The notes under the pieces are model-generated. The model saw only the letters and a program-made list of their open reading frames with translations, ran no database searches and was not told the DNA's origin. 64,000 nt of DNA from Legionella_C sp963803545 (GTDB lineage Bacteria > Pseudomonadota > Gammaproteobacteria > Legionellales > Legionellaceae). The stretch is taken from the NCBI GenBank assembly GCA_963803545.1, contig CAWDMX010000003.1, positions 43,423 to 107,422 of the forward strand. Reading direction: 5' to 3'. Every line of letters starts with the position of its first letter. Within the stretch, counting starts at the first letter, position 1. The translations under genes and the position numbers were made by a program. Positions 1 through 8,325 of the stretch are shown here, piece after piece.

Positions 1-1
1 C

Positions 2-124
2 GAGAAAATTCTACTTTTGGCATCAATTATTTTTGGGGGAATTGTGTTATCCAAAGCTAATGCCCCATGCAGCGAGTGCGCTTTGGAGCAAAGCGAGCTT
101 GCATTTTATGTCCCGATTGGCTGA
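2..124 (+). CDS. 3' fragment of an unrecognised gene cut by the window edge
   Basis: An open frame runs from the first bases of the window to a TGA at 122-124 and gives about 40 residues, starting with a hydrophobic stretch (KILLLASIIFGGIVLS) and ending FYVPIG. I do not recognise it. It sits just upstream of a broken YrhK-like gene and may itself be a remnant. Whether it is a real gene depends on sequence left of the window. Confidence 0.25.
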   Translation, partial: EKILLLASIIFGGIVLSKANAPCSECALEQSELAFYVPIG

Positions 125-552
125 AAAGCCAAATTCAATATTACTTAAACCTCTACGTATCTTTAATGATTCGAGGCATGGTTTATGACTGCATTACGCC
201 TTGAGATTTGCAGCGCTTTATTATGTTTTTTGGGATGTGTGCTTTTAATACCATCATCACTTTTATTAATTTACCCGAAGGGATTGGAGGGATTGGCGAT
301 TAACGTCTTATAATAGCATGCCTATCTCTTACGGCTGCGGCCGCTATTGATTTGTATACAGCGTATTTTCTACGGAGCCTAGCTAAAGAAACCGCTGTAG
401 TTGAAACGCCATGGCTATCTATAAAATCAAAACTGTATCAAATTTGTGGTGCTGGCCTATTTCTTACAGCATCCTTTTTGTATCTTCCTTTTTTTACTCC
501 TAAATTTTTTTTAGGTATGACAGTGGCCGATTTTGGTACTTGGGTTTTTCGT

Positions 553-559
553 TTAGGAT
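553..559 (+). repeat. Target-site duplication (left copy) of IS copy 1
   Basis: TTAGGAT at 553-559 is repeated directly at 1709-1715 on the other side of the element. Deleting the element plus one copy rejoins the flanking reading frame. Confidence 0.8.
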
Positions 560-1708
560 CTCATGTTACGCACCACTACTTGCAGTTTGAATAAAAAGCA
601 TTGAAATTCTGCCCATAATTTAGGGAGGGAATAAAATGGATATGCTTGATCTTTATAGTGATTATTTGATTTTCCAAAACAAATACGCGACAGCTACAGG
701 GTTATTTGATTTGGTTGATGGAGCATTTGCTCATGACAAGGTCACACGATTTCTTCGCTTGAAAGATTATGATTCAAAATCACTGTGGGGTTATGTAAAA
801 AAGCCGGTGAGAACTCAAGAGACATCGTGCGGTGTATTGATACTTGATGATTCCATTGAAGAGAAGCCATACACGGATGAGAATGAAATTAATTGCTGGC
901 ATTACTCCCACGCTAAAGGAACGGTTCTCAAAGGGATAAACATCCTGTCGTGCATGATTCGCTATGATGATTTCAGTGTACCAATAGGGTATGAGGTTAT
1001 CAAAAAAGATATTACTTATTGTGATATAAAAACCCGGAAAACCAGAAGAAAGTCATCAATGACCAAAAACCAATTATTCCAACAGCTGATTACTCAGGCC
1101 ATTACCAACAAAGTGATGTTTGATTATGTATTAGCGGATAATTGGTTTGGCTCGAAGGCCAATATGGTTCACATCCATAAAGACCTTCACAAATCGTTTA
1201 TCATTGGGGTTAAGTCTAATCGTACATTAGCTTTATCTGAAAACGATGCCAAAAACGGACGGTATCTACAAGTAAAAACAATAGAGCTTGAAGAGAATGT
1301 AGCCCACACAGTCTGGCTTAAAGGCCTAGACTTCCCAGTGAGGCTCCTGAAAAAAAGTATTCAAAAACGAAAACGGTTCAACAGGAATTCTCTATCTTGT
1401 TTCTAATGACATACACAGTAGTGCCGAACGTCTTTATGAAGTGTACCAGAAACGGTGGCGGATTGAAGAGTATCACAAATCAATAAAACAAAATGCAAGC
1501 CTTACAAAATCACCTACGCGCACCGTCAAAACTCAGTGCAATCATATTTATGCCTCTATAATTGCTTATTGCAAGCTGGAAATGTTGAAGATAAAAACTC
1601 AATTAAATCACTTTGCCATTAAGTATAAATTAATCGTAAGAGCGAACCAGATTGCATGGCAGGAGCTTAAAAATATGACCAGCTAATTTTCAGTGTGCGT
1701 AACATGAG
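560..1708 (+). mobile_element. IS4-type insertion sequence, copy 1 (frameshifted transposase)
   Basis: The 1149-bp element has matching ends, CTCATGTTACGCAC at the left and its complement at the right, and is flanked by the 7-bp repeat TTAGGAT. It is nearly identical to the copy at 58237-59384. The main difference is one extra A in a homopolymer (1350-1356, seven A against six), which breaks the transposase. It inserted into the YrhK-like gene. Confidence 0.9.
636..1686 (+). pseudogene. IS4/IS701-type DDE transposase, frameshifted
   Basis: Residues 1-237 of the transposase are read from ATG 636. The frame is then lost at an A7 run (1350-1356) and ends early at 1406. The C-terminal part, including the Y-x-x-R-W-x-I-E-E-x-x-K signature (YQKRWRIEEYHK), is intact in another frame from about 1390 to 1686. 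The second copy in this window has A6 at the same place and reads through as 349 residues, so this is a clear single-base insertion. A sequencing error in the homopolymer, or slippage during transcription, cannot be excluded. Confidence 0.88.
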
Positions 1709-2009
1709 TTAGGATCTTTGTTTTATCTAGGATCAAGCTATCGCGGCGCAAATGATTTGATAAAAACTGCGCAGTCACGGGAGCGATGGTGCAAACAAGA
1801 TGCAATAAGTCTTATCTCGATTTGTTCATTCATGCTAGGTGCTTTATTTTATATCGCTGGAGGAGTTATAGGACAAATGAAAATAGGTGAATCACCACTA
1901 ATGTTTGAGCTTTGGTTAATAGGCAGTCTTGCCTTTGCGGTAGGCAGTTTTATTATTTTGAAGGATGTCATTAGCAAAATATTACTAACTACAAATTGAG
2001 GATTTGATT

Positions 2010-2609
2010 ATGAAAATAGTTATCATTGGCGCAACGGGTACAATTGGAAAGGCAATCGTTAAAGAACTAAATCCAAGGCATGATATTATTTCTGCTGGAT
2101 ATAAAAGTGGCGATATTCAAGTTGATATAACAGATAAAAAATCAATAGCGGCCATGTATAAAAAAATAAAAAATATTGATGCGGTAATTATGGCTGTCGG
2201 TAAAGTTCATTTTAGCCCATTAACTGAAATGACCGATATCGACTTTCAAATCGGTTTAACAAATAAATTAATGGGGCAGGTTAACGTCGTATTAGCTGGA
2301 TTGCAGCAGCTAAATGAAAAGGGATCGTTTACCTTAACAAGCGGGATATTAAATCGCGACCCAATTCCTTTGGGTAGTTCTGCTGCCATGGTTAATGGCG
2401 CATTGGATGGCTTTGTGAAAGGTGCCGCCATAGAAATGCCCAACGGTATAAGAATCAATGGCATTAGCCCTACAGTGATTACTGAAGCCATGGAAAACTA
2501 CGGCCCATATTTCAGAGGATACGAGTCCGTATCGGCTGCTCGTGCGGCACGTGCTTATAGTAAGAGCGTTGAGGGCTTACAGACAGGCCAAGTTTATTTT
2601 GTTGGATGA
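2010..2609 (+). CDS. Short-chain dehydrogenase/reductase-like protein
   Basis: The 199-residue product opens with a Rossmann fold: IVIIGATGTIG at about residues 3-13 is the glycine-rich dinucleotide loop, DAVIMAVGKVHF (about 59-70) matches the N-A-G region, and TLTSGI (about 108-113) the strand with the active Ser. The usual Y-x-x-x-K is replaced by SSAAMVNGALDGFVK, as in short atypical SDRs. Substrate unknown. ATG 2010 was chosen over TTG 2004 because GAGG lies 8 bases upstream. It follows the YrhK-like gene by about 10 bases and may once have been co-transcribed with it. Confidence 0.8.
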   Translation: MKIVIIGATGTIGKAIVKELNPRHDIISAGYKSGDIQVDITDKKSIAAMYKKIKNIDAVIMAVGKVHFSPLTEMTDIDFQIGLTNKLMGQVNVVLAGLQQLNEKGSFTLTSGILNRDPIPLGSSAAMVNGALDGFVKGAAIEMPNGIRINGISPTVITEAMENYGPYFRGYESVSAARAARAYSKSVEGLQTGQVYFVG

Positions 2610-2904
2610 TGTGCTGCGCGCCTACTTCTCAGGATGCTTTAATGGATGGTAAATCGATTGGGCGAAAAAAAGTTTGCCCAAATTTAAACGGTCATACCAA
2701 GTCTGAGTAAGTACTATTATACCCATTCCAACCCAGTTAAGCATGCCTATGCTTTTGATCCTTTCGATTGGAAATATTTAAGTATGCATCGCTTTATTTA
2801 TAATGGGTATCTTGACTCAAAATTGGGATTGTAATAATAATTTTAATTTATTGTAATTTGACGAATAATTTGCTGGGCTTCAAAGCCCAGCCTTGCTTGC
2901 TATC
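2610..2904. other. Intergenic, convergent genes
   Basis: No gene is seen. A weak hairpin (TTGGGC..GCCCAA, 2658-2681) follows the dehydrogenase, and a stronger one lies at 2870-2892. The rest is AT-rich. Confidence 0.5.
2870..2892. terminator. Strong hairpin between convergent genes
   Basis: GCTGGGCTT / AAGCCCAGC forms a 9-bp GC-rich stem with a tiny loop just past the stop of the minus-strand propeller gene (2905). The following bases are not a clean T-run on either strand, so it may stall or protect RNA ends rather than act as a classical terminator. Confidence 0.5.
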
Positions 2905-4143
2905 TTAACTTTGGTGTCCACTATATAGCGCTAGACCTGTTGGAACATTAAAACCTGAGCCTGTGGCTGCACAATCATTCAAGGTTCCATCGCTGGGATT
3001 AACACTACACTTTATAACCTTGTCGTTGTCATAGTTGGTGACATAAATGTTGCTGCCATTTTTATTGATAAGTACGCTTGTCGGTCCTGAAAAATCAGAG
3101 CCGGTTGTGGTGCAACCACTTAATGCGCCTGTACCTGCATCTACGCTGCATAAAGACACGGAATTTGCCGGTTTATTAGAAACATAGGCCCTTGTACCGG
3201 CTGGGTTCAAGGCTATTCCAGTTGGATTTGAGAATCCGGATCCTGTCGCGCTACAAGATCCCAATGATCCATTGATTGGGCTTACTGCACACTTTGTTAT
3301 GTTACTAATATTCCAATTACCGATATAAGCAAACGTTCCAGCAGAATTTAAGACGATGTCTTGCGGCCCATTTATGTTAGTAGCTCCACTATCTACGCAT
3401 GCGCTAAACTGACCCGAAGATGCATTAACACTGCATTGAACTACAGAGCTAGCAGAAAAATTTGAGATATATGCAATGGTGTCCGATGCATTTAACGTGG
3501 TGCTGCTCGGGTAATTCAGACCGGTAGCACCGCTATCAGTGCAAGAGCTTAATGCTCCCGATGTCGAGTTAACATTGCATCGTAGGACTTTATTTGTGGG
3601 GGCTTCAGTAAGATACGTAAATGTCTCGGCATGGTTAAATACAACACCCGGGATCTGCTGTAAACCCGTACCAGCTGGTGTGCAAGCACTAAGTGCACCC
3701 GAGTTTGTATCCACGCTACATTGTAATAGGTCAATAGAATCCCAATTTCCAACATAAGCAAAGCGCTCTACAGTTGGGGTTCCATTGTCAATCGTAATGG
3801 TTGTCGACGATGCGCTGCTTGTTTCAAATAGACAAAAACCATTCGTAAGCATTGTACACTCCACACCAATTCCGCCCAATGTATACCCTGTAGTGTTGAT
3901 TTTAATTCCGGCAAATGGATAGAGATGATTATTAATCGTAGGTGTGATGCTCAAACTAAGCCCGGTCACCGTATAGTTTTGGCAACTTAAATTAGCTTTT
4001 GCATTAAGACATAAGGTTATCGCGATATTGGCCGGTGCGCCTGTTGCGATAACATTGAATAAATTGCCCGTTCCTGCGGAAACTTTAGATTGTGCAATCA
4101 TTAATATGAGTGCTGTATTTAACAAGATAGATCTTATTTTCAT
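2905..4143 (-). CDS. Secreted beta-propeller protein with Cys-paired repeats
   Basis: The 412-residue product starts with a signal peptide (MKIRSILLNTALILMIAQSKVSA) and ends in about seven repeats of roughly 40 residues. Each contains an A-Y-x-x-N strand, a C-S-V-(N/D)-x-x-x-G-x-L-x-x-C segment and a GSGF-x-x-P-x-G turn. This is a YVTN/lactonase-type propeller whose blades each carry a Cys pair, which suggests disulphides and export to the periplasm or surface. Function is unknown; such propellers often bind proteins or act as lactonases, but no catalytic residues can be named. An AAGGAA ribosome site precedes ATG 4143. It lies 27 bases after the barrel gene upstream and is probably in one operon with it. 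Confidence 0.8.
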   Translation of the reverse strand: MKIRSILLNTALILMIAQSKVSAGTGNLFNVIATGAPANIAITLCLNAKANLSCQNYTVTGLSLSITPTINNHLYPFAGIKINTTGYTLGGIGVECTMLTNGFCLFETSSASSTTITIDNGTPTVERFAYVGNWDSIDLLQCSVDTNSGALSACTPAGTGLQQIPGVVFNHAETFTYLTEAPTNKVLRCNVNSTSGALSSCTDSGATGLNYPSSTTLNASDTIAYISNFSASSVVQCSVNASSGQFSACVDSGATNINGPQDIVLNSAGTFAYIGNWNISNITKCAVSPINGSLGSCSATGSGFSNPTGIALNPAGTRAYVSNKPANSVSLCSVDAGTGALSGCTTTGSDFSGPTSVLINKNGSNIYVTNYDNDKVIKCSVNPSDGTLNDCAATGSGFNVPTGLALYSGHQS

Positions 4144-4170
4144 GATGCATTCCTTTTCTAGTTTGTTTTT

Positions 4171-4926
4171 TTAAAACCGTAGGCCGCAGAGCAGTGCGTT
4201 GGCGTAAATTGAGCCTGTGTTTAATGGGTTGCTAATTTGGTCTGTAGCCGAGGTTAGGTGCCCTTCGCCTAAGTAGAAAAAGCGATAACCACACGTTAGT
4301 GGAATTTTTCCATTGGGGTTGAATGTGAAGCCAATACCCGCTGTGGCACTTAGCGCCGTTTGTGTGTGACTATTAAACGCTTTGTCAGGAATCGTGATGC
4401 CGCCATCGAGTGAAGTTTCATTAAAGCCACTGACTCGCATCACATTAGGCCCAATGCCTGCTTCTAGCGTTAAGGCGTGTTGGGCGGATTGAATAGGAAT
4501 GGTTGCTTTAATGGTGGCGTAAATTGGTAAGTGGGTCACGTGGTAGGAGTACGCGAGATTCGTGAATTGACTTTCTTGAATCACCTGCCCTGATACCGTA
4601 GTTTCTGTGAGAAAATACGCGTTGAGACCATAGCGCCATGTTGTTTGTCCTTTGGTCGCGGCATCCCAATCCATACCAAGCCCCACTAGCGCGTGGGTGC
4701 TTTGGTGGTTTTTTAAGGTGAAGTCATCACCAATCAATGTTTGAATATTAATGTGCTGTGCGTCGCCAGGCTGGCTTTGATAGCCGCCTAATTCCACCAG
4801 CGGGTGGCCTTGTTTGAACCATGAAAGTGGCACGGATGTGGCGAGCGCGGGGGTTGTGTTTAACAGAATTAGTAGTAATGGGGTTATGAGGATTGTCTTT
4901 TTTTGCTGCTGTTTTTTAGTCATCAT
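4171..4926 (-). CDS. Outer-membrane beta-barrel protein
   Basis: The 251-residue product has a signal peptide (ending ...TTPALA) followed by alternating amphipathic strands, and ends in phenylalanine (LLCGLRF), the usual signal for BAM-dependent insertion. Strand-like segments (WRYGLNAYFL, LTLEAGIGPNVMRV, ALSATAGIGFTF, CGYRFFYLGEG) resemble OmpA/OmpW-size 8-stranded barrels. No porin or transport role can be assigned. The Met-Met start (4926 or 4923) follows CAGGAC. It is the first gene of a two-gene minus-strand unit with the propeller gene. Confidence 0.75.
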   Translation of the reverse strand: MMTKKQQQKKTILITPLLLILLNTTPALATSVPLSWFKQGHPLVELGGYQSQPGDAQHINIQTLIGDDFTLKNHQSTHALVGLGMDWDAATKGQTTWRYGLNAYFLTETTVSGQVIQESQFTNLAYSYHVTHLPIYATIKATIPIQSAQHALTLEAGIGPNVMRVSGFNETSLDGGITIPDKAFNSHTQTALSATAGIGFTFNPNGKIPLTCGYRFFYLGEGHLTSATDQISNPLNTGSIYANALLCGLRF

Positions 4927-5004
4927 TCGTCCTGTAGTTGGGTAGCATTATCCTTAATGCTTTAGATTATCATGGTTAGGTGAAGAAAAATATTTAATTC
5001 TTGG

Positions 5005-5076
5005 GGGTGTGGGTGTGGGTGTGGGTGTGGGTGTGGGTGTGGGTGTGGGTGTGGGTGTGGGTGTGGGTGTGGGTGT
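5005..5076. repeat. (GGGTGT)12 hexanucleotide microsatellite
   Basis: Twelve perfect tandem copies of GGGTGT on the plus strand, strictly G-rich on one strand and C-rich on the other. On the minus strand it begins within the decayed IS5 transposase, right after the codons for V-x-P-P, where an intact transposase would continue. Expansion by slippage within the pseudogene is likely; G-quadruplex formation is possible. Confidence 0.97.
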
Positions 5077-5720
5077 GGTGGCATCATACCGCATCAGGCT
5101 GTTTATTCCGAATAGCCCTGGTGAGTGTAACGCTATCCTAAGCTCCATCCCCCATAAATCCATTAAATACATGCTGTATTTTATCGAGTAAATCCACCGC
5201 AGTTGTGGGAGCTCCTTTAGAATTATCCGTGATCTCATAAGCCACTATTTGATGCCTTTCATCAATGACCCTATGAAACTCACGCCAGGTACGGTGGGCG
5301 TTTATACCATGCTTGTCTTGAAGCCACTCGTCCTTTCCATACACCTTCAGTCCTGTTGAATCAATAATAATTTGACCGGCTGGTTTAAGTGTTTGCGCCA
5401 GTGCGCGCAACTTAAAACTGATGCGGCGCTTAGAGAGCGTTGAGTAATCTGGAATATCTAGCCCTAATCCCATCAATCGAACTAACGAGCGAGCGAATTC
5501 TTCTTTTTGGCGCAGTGGCAACAATAAACAAGACGTGAAAATAAACAGGTTTCAATAGCTAAATTAGAATATCCTTGTGGATGACCCTTCTTGACTGTGC
5601 GATCTAGGATCCAAGATTTAAAGGCATTATTGGTAAACCATAGTGTAATCTCACCGCGCTTTATCAACGAATCACTATAGTCAGACCAATTCGTTACTTT
5701 GCAGGTCGATTTTTTGATTA
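5077..5720 (-). pseudogene. IS5-type transposase remnant
   Basis: On the minus strand the reading begins near 5720 (KVTNWSDYSDSLIKRGEI TLWF, the typical IS5/IS903 N-terminus), is frameshifted near 5500, continues as FARSLVRLMGLGLDIPDYSTLSK and IIDSTGLKVYGKDEW, and then meets a TAG (5138-5140) exactly where the conserved Tyr of GDGA-Y-D is expected. The frame continues past it (DSVTLTRAIRNKQPDAV) into the GGGTGT repeat and never resumes. No start codon is left. This is a degraded element with at least three lesions; no terminal repeats were found. Confidence 0.85.
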
Positions 5721-6026
5721 TGGCGATGTTTATCGTTATGGATATTCGGCGCGTCGATACTCAGAATGAGAAATTTGCAGCAAATAATAGCCGTAGCTAC
5801 CTGCTTGGTAAAATTATCAGAATATTATATTAATCAATTTATTCAAAAGCGCCCTTATCGTATGATCTTTTATTTTTTCTTCGGAAAAACAACTAGCCTT
5901 AAAGCTACCACGGACTACAGGCCCCGGTCTGCGACCTTCCTTGGCCTGCAGCGAGTGTCTCTATAGCAAGCCCGAGCATTGTCCTCGGTATTGGCACTAC
6001 TTTAACTCAGGCTGCTTACCCCTTGA
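5721..6026. other. Intergenic, no gene seen
   Basis: AT-rich sequence with no supported gene. Small open frames on the plus strand have neither ribosome sites nor recognisable content. Confidence 0.5.
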
Positions 6027-6371
6027 CTACTGGTCGGTGATATCCGAGCTAGGAGTTGGAGTAACGGTTCCATTATCCAAGGTTGTAGGTGTAACTGTAT
6101 CGGAATCTGATACAGAAGGAGTTGTGATATCCGTATTCGTTGTTGAAGGGACCGTCGTATCGTCGGGAACGGTAGGTGTTGTAGTAGTGTTGGGTGTGTT
6201 AACAGAATTTATATCACCTTGCGTTGACGCTCCTGAATCAGTACCCATATTTGGATGAACTTCGGTTCCTGAATTAACTCCGGAATCAAGTCCTGTACCA
6301 TCCGTATTCATTGTAGCATGAGCTAGTGAAACCGCGGTTGCTGCTAAAACTATGCTAATTATCCGTTTCAT
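6027..6371 (-). CDS. Small secreted Thr/Ser/Asp-rich low-complexity protein
   Basis: The start at ATG 6371 is set by a strong AGGAGG six bases upstream; a longer frame from 6398 is ignored. The 114-residue product has a signal peptide (MKRIISIVLAATAVSLAHA) and then a mature part made almost wholly of Thr, Ser, Asp, Asn, Gly, Pro and Val, without Cys or aromatic residues. That composition suggests an exported, disordered, acidic protein. I do not recognise a family. It is a stand-alone gene. Confidence 0.7.
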   Translation of the reverse strand: MKRIISIVLAATAVSLAHATMNTDGTGLDSGVNSGTEVHPNMGTDSGASTQGDINSVNTPNTTTTPTVPDDTTVPSTTNTDITTPSVSDSDTVTPTTLDNGTVTPTPSSDITDQ

Positions 6372-6540
6372 ACGTGCCTCCTGTTGATAAATAAACAATC
6401 TGTTTTTATTTAGTTGTTACAACCTAATTTAAGTATATCCACTTTTAGCAAAAAATCCACAAGAGCCACTATTAAAAATTTATTTAGCAATTATCTAAAC
6501 ATTAATTTATAGTAGCAATCTTTTACCTAATGAGCCTGCT

Positions 6541-7155
6541 TTGCGTCTTTTACTTGCCACTTCTAATCAGCACAAAATTGCGGAAATAGGCTCTATTTTT
6601 GCATTATTTTCGCGCATTCAAGTTACAGCCTTGCCTGAAAACTCAATCAGGCCGCCAGAGGAGCCTTTTGCTAGTTTTTCAGAAAATGCGTGCCATAAAG
6701 CTCGGTATTATGGTCGCATTTTAAAACAAACCACTTTTTCCGAAGACGCGGGAATGTGCGTATCTGCATTAAATAATTTCCCAGGTGTCAAAACTAAAGA
6801 TTTTGTGCAAGAACAAGCCGGCCTCAAAAATGCCTTCGCTTTTCTTGAAAAGAAACTTGCACAAAAAGCTAATTATCAAGCTTATTTTGTATGCGCAGCG
6901 GCTTTATACAGTCCAGAAACCGATAGTATTATAACTGCTGAAGCGCGTGTTACAGGCCGGTTGCAATTTCCTGCGCGTGGCAACGATGGGTTCGGTTTTG
7001 ATCCTATATTTGTTCCTGATGGACACAACCAAACCTTCGCTGAACTGAGTACAGGCTTGAAAAACACCATCAGCCATCGCTACAGAGCCATTAAAAAAAT
7101 TATAGCGCAATTGCATGAAAGGCCAAGCACCTACGAGCTTGAATTTGGCAATTGA
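6541..7155 (+). CDS. rdgB: RdgB/HAM1-type non-canonical purine NTP pyrophosphatase
   Basis: Hydrolyses XTP, dITP and ITP to monophosphates, cleaning the nucleotide pool. The 204-residue product shows the family marks in order: LATSNQHKIAEI (5-16) for the triphosphate, FSEDAGM (66-72) with the metal-binding Asp, GNDGFGFDPIF in the middle, and SHRYRA (about 180) near the C-terminus. The usual PG(V/I)YSARFAG is changed to PGVKTKDFVQEQAG, so it is a divergent member and could prefer a different substrate. No ATG is in frame near the N-terminus, so a TTG start at 6541 is used; no good ribosome site is seen. Confidence 0.85.
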   Translation: MRLLLATSNQHKIAEIGSIFALFSRIQVTALPENSIRPPEEPFASFSENACHKARYYGRILKQTTFSEDAGMCVSALNNFPGVKTKDFVQEQAGLKNAFAFLEKKLAQKANYQAYFVCAAALYSPETDSIITAEARVTGRLQFPARGNDGFGFDPIFVPDGHNQTFAELSTGLKNTISHRYRAIKKIIAQLHERPSTYELEFGN

Positions 7156-7165
7156 CGGCTTTAAC

Positions 7166-7195
7166 CAATGAGACCTTTTAAGTCTCTTTAAAAAA
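7166..7195 (+). terminator. Possible weak terminator after rdgB
   Basis: GAGAC / GTCTC stem around a short AT loop, then TTTAAAAAA, 11 bases after the rdgB stop. Short stem, poor T-run. Confidence 0.35.
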
Positions 7196-7227
7196 GGGGA
7201 TTACATTAAAAAAGCTTATCGACTGTC

Positions 7228-7527
7228 TTGAGCGAGCCGCGCCATCCTTCAACGATTAGGAATCTAGCAAAAATACGAGTGGAAAACCCTAGATATGCGC
7301 CTTTATTTCTTCCACCTAACTTTCAGAGCTGTAATGCCCAGAAAAATGTAAAATTAATCTTGGAACCAATACAGATGAGAGCGTTTTCAACATTGGTAGC
7401 CGCTTTCAATGAGTATTATAAAAACGTACAAATGTTTAGTTCACAAGAGTTGCGTTTTAAAAAAACGTTGATTGCGACGGCACTAAAGTGCTTGCTTAGG
7501 ATTCCGCCTAAAATGACTCTATTTTAA
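7228..7527 (+). CDS. Hypothetical small protein
   Basis: A 99-residue frame opening with TTG. It is rich in Lys, Leu, Pro and Asn with no signal peptide, membrane segment or motif that I recognise. There is no clear ribosome site. It may be a real orphan, a 5'-truncated remnant (ATGs only appear at residue 49), or chance. Confidence 0.3.
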   Translation: MSEPRHPSTIRNLAKIRVENPRYAPLFLPPNFQSCNAQKNVKLILEPIQMRAFSTLVAAFNEYYKNVQMFSSQELRFKKTLIATALKCLLRIPPKMTLF

Positions 7528-8325
7528 GATTTTTAAAACCAAAGCACATAAGTTCGATATGCTTTTGGTAGCTAATTTAGGTAAAAGTAAGACTATAAAC
7601 AGCATAGTCTTACTGTAGTTTAATAATTTGCTTTCACTATTCGTTCAGATGTAATAAATAAATTTACGTCTTTAAAATAGAGTTCACAGCTGATTACAGG
7701 TTATTATTAATCAAATAACTTAGATTATAAATTGTAATCAAAACTATCATCACTTTGAAAATATCCTCCATTATTAATCGTGTAACAAGAACGATCGTGA
7801 TAAATAAGGACTCCAGAAACCTTAACAATCGCTACAAGATCAACTCCTGTAGTTAGCTGAAATACTTAACTCTTTCACCACCATTGTTCATTCTTCTTCC
7901 GTACTTACTTGGTGCACCCAATTAAAATCATCCGTAACGAGTTGGGCACGGGGTTGGACTACTATGTGATCCCTACTCAGCATTCTTGACTATTGAACGT
8001 ATTTTTTTCGCCAACTACCTCAATTAGCCGCACCAGATTAAAAGTTTAGCCGATTAAAATGCCTTTTCTAGTGCTTGTCAGGACGTTCGTGATTACCACG
8101 ATTTATCACCACTAATCATCGCCATGAATACGTGCCGATGCGCAATAAAAATACTTTGGCGCCAAGCTTATTAGCGACTGTTTTAAAATTAAAAAAATTT
8201 TTATTTTTGCTAAAAAATAGTTGCAATGATCGTCATAAGAGCGATAAATTCATTATCGGTTCGTTAACTTTTCTCATTTTTGGCCCGAAAACGATACTGT
8301 ATAATGTTGTACCTGCGGGCTATTC
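7528..8325. other. Long intergenic region downstream of the ATP-grasp gene
   Basis: Nearly 800 bases without a convincing gene; very AT-rich, with many stops on both strands. On the minus strand a 31-codon frame (7888-7983) encodes a peptide with an acidic tail (..VQPRAQLVTDDFNWVHQVSTEEE) but lacks a good ribosome site. No hairpin terminator was found after the ATP-grasp stop. Confidence 0.45.

Larger units (their letters stand above)
185..1999 (+). pseudogene. YrhK-like integral membrane protein gene, broken by a frameshift and an IS4-type insertion
   Basis: Three open pieces line up as one membrane protein. An ATG at 185 opens a 42-residue hydrophobic piece ending at TAA 311-313. The reading continues in another frame from about 304 (LIIACLSLTAAAAIDLYTAYF...) up to the IS at 560. 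Removing the IS and one copy of the 7-bp duplication TTAGGAT restores the frame exactly: ...FGTWVFRLGS-LFYLGSSYRG..., ending at TGA 1997-1999. The joined product has several transmembrane segments and the G-x-x-x-F-x-x-GS pattern of YrhK-type domains. The family call is from memory of that pattern and is moderate; the interruption is seen directly. Confidence 0.55.

Noticed and set aside
5005..5076. Telomere-like or CRISPR-like array
   Set aside because: The hexamer is perfect and contiguous, without spacers, and interior to the chromosome; it is a simple microsatellite.
4954..5238. Open frame with a long Thr-Pro repeat opposite the GGGTGT array
   Set aside because: The TP repeat is only the microsatellite read in one frame, and the upstream part is out of phase with the IS5 transposase remnant; no ribosome site.
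5725..5775. Short plus-strand Tyr/Arg-rich reading (DYGDVYRYGYSARRYSE) as a remnant of the Tyr-rich lipoprotein family
   Set aside because: Too short (17 residues) and no lipobox or start; similarity is only compositional.
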